From positions 1 to 35,536 of the forward strand of contig JAHEGB010000009.1 in NCBI GenBank assembly GCA_024645175.1: DNA of 35,536 bases, given 5' to 3'. This document shows, one piece after another, positions 32,517-35,536 of this stretch. Source of the stretch: Microbacteriaceae bacterium. Its GTDB lineage: Bacteria; Actinomycetota; Actinomycetes; Actinomycetales; Microbacteriaceae. The first letter of the stretch is position 1. Each line of letters starts with the position of its first letter. The notes beneath the pieces were generated by a model. It was not told where the DNA came from and made no database searches. It saw nothing but the letters and a program-made list of their open reading frames with translations. A program made the translations under genes and the position numbers.

Positions 32517-33713
32517 TTATGGAGGGGTGAAGTCTGGGGCGGTGTATTTCCAGCAGACCAAAAGCCAGAGCACCTGCCCGAGCAGGCTCAACCCTAAAAT
32601 CGCCCCTTTGGCGTATTTTGGCTGTCGATCTGTGGCCACGGCAAAGGCCGCAAGCAGTCCGAACGCGCCAAACAGAAGCCTCGGAGTGCTGCTCTGCGGA
32701 AAGAACACGGCAAGCAAATAAACGAGATAGGCCACGGTGAACATGCGCAGCTCGACACCGAGCGCTTTGACCGAAGGCGTGCTGATCGCCCACCCGGCAA
32801 AGGCAATCAGGCCAAGCACCAGCATCTGCCCGATGCCGTCGCCGAAGTGAAAAGCCCCCGAGATGAACCAGCCGGTGAACGGCTGCAACTCTGTGCTGCC
32901 GGTGTAGCCAGCACGCCAGGCGAGCTCGGTCTTGAGATATGCGTCGAGACGGCCGGTAGTCAGAGCCGCCACGATCAACCAGGCGAATCCGAGAACGCCG
33001 CTGAATGCGGTGAGCGCTGCCAACCGAATGCGCTCTCGCTGTTCAAACTCTTCGCCGTGCTTGCGCTCTCGCACGAGACGATAAACAAAGAGCAGCGCGA
33101 ACATCAGCGCGAATGCGAGCAGGCCCGGTCGAGTGACCGAAAGCACCGCAAGCGAAAGCACGAGCAACACATCGCGGCGTTGCATAAAGAAGTAGAGCGA
33201 CGAAACGATTAGCAAGAGCCATAGCGACTCTGCATAACCCACCTGCAAAATCGGTGATGCCATCGAAAAGGAAATCAGCACGATCGCCCAACGCGATTGC
33301 GATTCGGTTAGCCGAAGCAAGAGCAACTTGTATGCAAACAAAATAAAAGCGAAACCAAAAAGCGTTGCAACGATCGGCGCAAGATATTTGAACTCGATAC
33401 CGGTAAGCAAATGCAAACCGCGAATCAAAAACGGAAAGACCGGCATGAACGCCCAGTTATTTTGCTGAACCGTTCCGTCAGGGTTGGTTGGCAAAACACT
33501 CGGATACCCGTCGTTATAGATGCGCTCGTACCACTCGGCATCCCAGATATTTAGAAAGTCAAAGTAGCCGGGCTTTGCGCCCGTCCAATAGTTGGCTTCT
33601 TGAATTTGCGCGAACGCGAGAAACAGAAAGAAAGTTGTAATTCGCGAGGCGAGAAAAATCGAAACGATCGGCAGCCACCACTTGCTGCGCCAAAGTTCTT
33701 GAACGCGTTGCAT
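32517..33713 (-). CDS. PIG-V-like mannosyltransferase, multi-pass membrane protein
   Basis: A 398-residue integral membrane protein with about nine to ten hydrophobic segments and the GT-C/PIG-V acidic loop IWDAEWYERIYNDGYP (about 55-70), where the Asp-Trp pairs are expected to contact a polyprenyl-phosphate sugar donor. Likely transfers mannose from a lipid donor outside the membrane to a glycolipid or protein; the acceptor is unknown. It begins 6 nt after the dapE stop, so it is the second gene of that transcript; only a weak AAAG precedes the ATG, so coupling to dapE is likely. Confidence 0.78.
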   Translation of the reverse strand: MQRVQELWRSKWWLPIVSIFLASRITTFFLFLAFAQIQEANYWTGAKPGYFDFLNIWDAEWYERIYNDGYPSVLPTNPDGTVQQNNWAFMPVFPFLIRGLHLLTGIEFKYLAPIVATLFGFAFILFAYKLLLLRLTESQSRWAIVLISFSMASPILQVGYAESLWLLLIVSSLYFFMQRRDVLLVLSLAVLSVTRPGLLAFALMFALLFVYRLVRERKHGEEFEQRERIRLAALTAFSGVLGFAWLIVAALTTGRLDAYLKTELAWRAGYTGSTELQPFTGWFISGAFHFGDGIGQMLVLGLIAFAGWAISTPSVKALGVELRMFTVAYLVYLLAVFFPQSSTPRLLFGAFGLLAAFAVATDRQPKYAKGAILGLSLLGQVLWLLVCWKYTAPDFTPP

Positions 33714-33719
33714 CTTTGG

Positions 33720-34805
33720 TTATGCGGTCAACCAGGTGCGAAGCGCCGCCTCGCAGGCATAGATCTGGCCGACCGGAACGTTCTCGTCGTCTGCGTGCGC
33801 CTTGTTCGGGTCGCCAGGGCCAAAGTTCACCGCCGGAATTCCAAGGGCGCTGAAGCGAGCGACGTCTGTCCAGCCATACTTCGGCTGAGGAACACTGCCA
33901 ACCGCCTCAACAAAAGCCGCGGCCTCTGGGCGGTCGAGTCCAGGTCGCGCTCCCTCGCTTAGGTCGGTCATGCCAATCTCAAAACCATCGAAAAGCTCGC
34001 ACAGGTGCGCGGCGGCCTCTTGCCCGGTCTTGCTCGGCGCGAAGCGGTAGTTGATGGTCACAACGCACTCATCCGGAATCACGTTGGTGGCAATGCCGCC
34101 CTTGATCAGCACGGCGTTCAGGCTCTCGCGATAAACCAACCCGTCGACCTCAACCGACTGCGGCTCATAGGCGTTCAGACGGTTCAAAATCTCTGCAGCA
34201 CCGTGCACCGCGTTCTTCCCCATCCATGCTCTGGCACTGTGCGCCTTCACACCGCGAGCGCGAACTTCAACACGGATGGTTCCGTTGCAGCCACCCTCGA
34301 TTTGAGCGCCGGTTGGCTCGCACAAAATCGCGAATGATGCATCGAGCAATTCTGGTCGGTTGCGCGAGATGCGGCCGAGACCGTTGAGACTCGCTTCGAC
34401 CTCTTCGTGGTCATAGAAGACCCAAGTGATGTCTTTATTGGTGTTTGCCTTGGTCATTGCGGCTGCGAGCTTTAGCTGCACTGCAACGCCGGCCTTCATG
34501 TCGACGGTTCCGCGACCCCAGAGCACCTGCTCGCGCTCCATTGGCAGCAACTTGGTCGGCAGGTTATCTGCCACCGGAACCGTGTCGATGTGGCCGGCGA
34601 TGATCACGCGGTTGGCGTGGCCAAAGTGGGTGCGGGCAACAATTGCGTCGCCGTCGCGAATGATCTCGAGGTGGTCATAGCGAGCGAGAGCCGATTCGAT
34701 TGCATCGGCGAGCTCTTTTTCGTTGCCAGAAACCGATTCGATGTCGCAGATCGCGCGAGTCAGTTCGACTACATCGCCTTCGAGATTTAGGGGCTGGCCA
34801 GACAT
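33720..34805 (-). CDS. dapE: Succinyl-diaminopimelate desuccinylase
   Basis: Hydrolyses N-succinyl-LL-2,6-diaminopimelate to LL-diaminopimelate and succinate, in the succinylase branch of lysine and peptidoglycan precursor synthesis. The 361-residue M20-family enzyme shows its metal ligands: His72 and Asp74 (GHIDTVP), Asp102 (GTVDMKAG), Glu134-Glu135 (DHEEVE), and a C-terminal His in DDENVPVG context (AHADDE, about 336-341). ATG 34805 follows TAGGCT by 6 nt and has no Shine-Dalgarno. Divergent from dapD, which makes the succinylated intermediate pathway two steps earlier; only 30 nt separate the start codons. Confidence 0.94.
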   Translation of the reverse strand: MSGQPLNLEGDVVELTRAICDIESVSGNEKELADAIESALARYDHLEIIRDGDAIVARTHFGHANRVIIAGHIDTVPVADNLPTKLLPMEREQVLWGRGTVDMKAGVAVQLKLAAAMTKANTNKDITWVFYDHEEVEASLNGLGRISRNRPELLDASFAILCEPTGAQIEGGCNGTIRVEVRARGVKAHSARAWMGKNAVHGAAEILNRLNAYEPQSVEVDGLVYRESLNAVLIKGGIATNVIPDECVVTINYRFAPSKTGQEAAAHLCELFDGFEIGMTDLSEGARPGLDRPEAAAFVEAVGSVPQPKYGWTDVARFSALGIPAVNFGPGDPNKAHADDENVPVGQIYACEAALRTWLTA

Positions 34806-34811
34806 AGAACG

Positions 34812-34817
34812 AGCCTA
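34812..34817 (-). promoter_or_regulatory. -10 element of dapE (leaderless arrangement)
   Basis: On the minus strand TAGGCT is followed by 6 nt and ATG 34805. Its -35 position falls around the dapD start codon. Confidence 0.6.
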
Positions 34818-34822
34818 ACTTG

Positions 34823-34828
34823 TAATCT
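34823..34828 (+). promoter_or_regulatory. -10 element of dapD (leaderless arrangement)
   Basis: TAATCT ends 7 nt before GTG 34836. Its -35 position falls in the first codons of dapE. Only 5 nt separate it from the dapE -10. Confidence 0.6.
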
Positions 34829-34835
34829 TGAACTC

Positions 34836-35536
34836 GTGACTCAACCAACTTTTCTAGATTCAAAGGCCTGGGGCCACGGTCTCGCAACCGTCGCTGCCGA
34901 TGGCACCGTTCTCGACGTGTTCTATCCGCACCCGCAAATTGGCGATGCCCCGAAGAACGACTCGCTCTGGGTTGTGCCTAAAGAACTAGATGCCCTGGTT
35001 GGCGAAGACGCTCGTCGCCGCGTCAGCATCCAGTGGGTTCGCACTGAAATCGACCTAACCCAGCCGGTCACCTCGACCGCCGACGCATACCTGCGCCTTC
35101 ACCTCTTGAGTCACCTGCTGGTCAAGCCAAACACCATCAACCTCGACCAGTTGATTCCTAGCCTTCCGATTGTGGCCTTCACCAACGCTGGCCCAATCGC
35201 CCTCGACGACCTCGAAGAACTTCGCGGCACCCTGCAGCGAGCCGGCATCTCGGTTTATGCCATCGACAAATTTCCACGGATGGTCGACTACGTCACCCCG
35301 CGCAAGGTTCGCATCGCCGATGCAAGCCGCGTTCGCCTAGGCGCTCACCTCGCGCCAGGCACCACGATCATGCACGAGGGCTTCGTCAACTTCAACGCCG
35401 GCACCCTTGGCGTCTCAATGGTTGAGGGTCGCATCTCTCAGGGCGTTGTTGTCGGCGACGGCAGCGACATCGGTGGCGGTGCCTCAATCATGGGCACACT
35501 CTCAGGTGGCGGCAAAGAGCGCGTGACCATCGGCGA
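34836..35536 (+). CDS. dapD: Tetrahydrodipicolinate N-succinyltransferase (3' end cut by the window)
   Basis: Transfers succinyl from succinyl-CoA to tetrahydrodipicolinate in lysine/diaminopimelate synthesis; a trimeric left-handed beta-helix enzyme. 233 codons are present; the actinobacterial form is usually somewhat over 300 residues, so roughly a quarter is missing beyond the window. Seen: N-terminus [18 protein letters not shown], an N-terminal domain to about 165, then hexapeptide-repeat sequence ([19 protein letters not shown] and [14 protein letters not shown]) and [17 protein letters not shown]. The pattern is the actinobacterial DapD type rather than the E. coli type. GTG start, no Shine-Dalgarno, -10 7 nt upstream. 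Pairs with divergent dapE. Confidence 0.94.
   Translation, partial: MTQPTFLDSKAWGHGLATVAADGTVLDVFYPHPQIGDAPKNDSLWVVPKELDALVGEDARRRVSIQWVRTEIDLTQPVTSTADAYLRLHLLSHLLVKPNTINLDQLIPSLPIVAFTNAGPIALDDLEELRGTLQRAGISVYAIDKFPRMVDYVTPRKVRIADASRVRLGAHLAPGTTIMHEGFVNFNAGTLGVSMVEGRISQGVVVGDGSDIGGGASIMGTLSGGGKERVTIG

Noticed and set aside
34806-34835. Lysine riboswitch between dapE and dapD
   Set aside because: Only 30 nt are available and both mRNAs appear leaderless; no structure could fit.
1-35536. Mobile elements, CRISPR arrays, toxin-antitoxin or phage-defence genes
   Set aside because: No transposase, integrase, direct-repeat arrays or defence-family proteins were recognised. The UvrD-like nuclease pair is the AdnAB repair complex, not a defence helicase system.

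Overview
The window reads as chromosomal core DNA of an actinobacterium, most likely a small-genome freshwater member of the Microbacteriaceae (Rhodoluna/Aquiluna or 'Luna'-type lineage). This placement rests on actinobacteria-specific families (DUF3039, DUF3107, DUF3117, UPF0182, YlbL-type PDZ/Lon protease, AdnAB, actinobacterial DapD), moderate GC judged by eye, very tight gene packing, and apparent loss of genes that usually sit in these neighbourhoods. I see no insertion sequence, prophage, CRISPR array or rRNA. The species-level guess is inference.

Layout. 65-2874: pncB (NAD salvage) convergent with htrA-DUF3039. 2954-3964: a secreted PKD-like protein, then an initiator tRNA-Met with its own promoter and terminator. 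4005-14187: ylbL-UPF0182 facing a DUF2342 metalloprotease-like gene, an orphan TOMM-cyclodehydratase-like (ThiF/E1-like) gene, the nudC-uvrD2 pair, and a probable pseudokinase. 14184-20634: the overlapping adnA-adnB pair, giving a double-strand-break resection helicase-nuclease in place of RecBCD/AddAB. 20700-23468: DUF3107 plus a small membrane protein, a ferritin-like protein, and the DEAD-box helicase rhlE preceded by a putative 16-codon leader ORF. 23469-26627: a PHP phosphoesterase, an M24 aminopeptidase P, a small membrane protein and a 17M-type general stress protein. 26677-31112: a four-gene overlapping operon, MgtE_N/CBS protein - DUF1003 - mrp - gabD2. 31125-32396: tatB, an O-methyltransferase and DUF3117. 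32517-end: dapE with a PIG-V-like mannosyltransferase, divergent from dapD (cut by the window end). The order of 4005-23468 resembles the Rv3193c-Rv3211 block of Mycobacterium tuberculosis. The order of 26677-end resembles Rv1201c-Rv1233c with pieces missing.

Expression style. Many promoter-proximal genes have no Shine-Dalgarno sequence. Instead they show a TANNNT -10 hexamer ending 6-8 nt before the start codon, the expected arrangement for leaderless mRNA. Of eight convergent gene pairs, three share a 4-nt CTAA/TTAG stop overlap and only one has a visible terminator hairpin between the genes. Biologically the window covers NAD metabolism (pncB, nudC), DNA repair (uvrD2, adnAB), envelope proteolysis and export (htrA, ylbL, tatB), and lysine/peptidoglycan precursor synthesis (dapD, dapE). 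I found no clearly new multi-gene system. The best leads are the leader ORF of rhlE, the orphan cyclodehydratase-like protein, the pseudokinase, the AdnA lacking one expected Fe-S cysteine, and the leaderless/overlapping-stop architecture.
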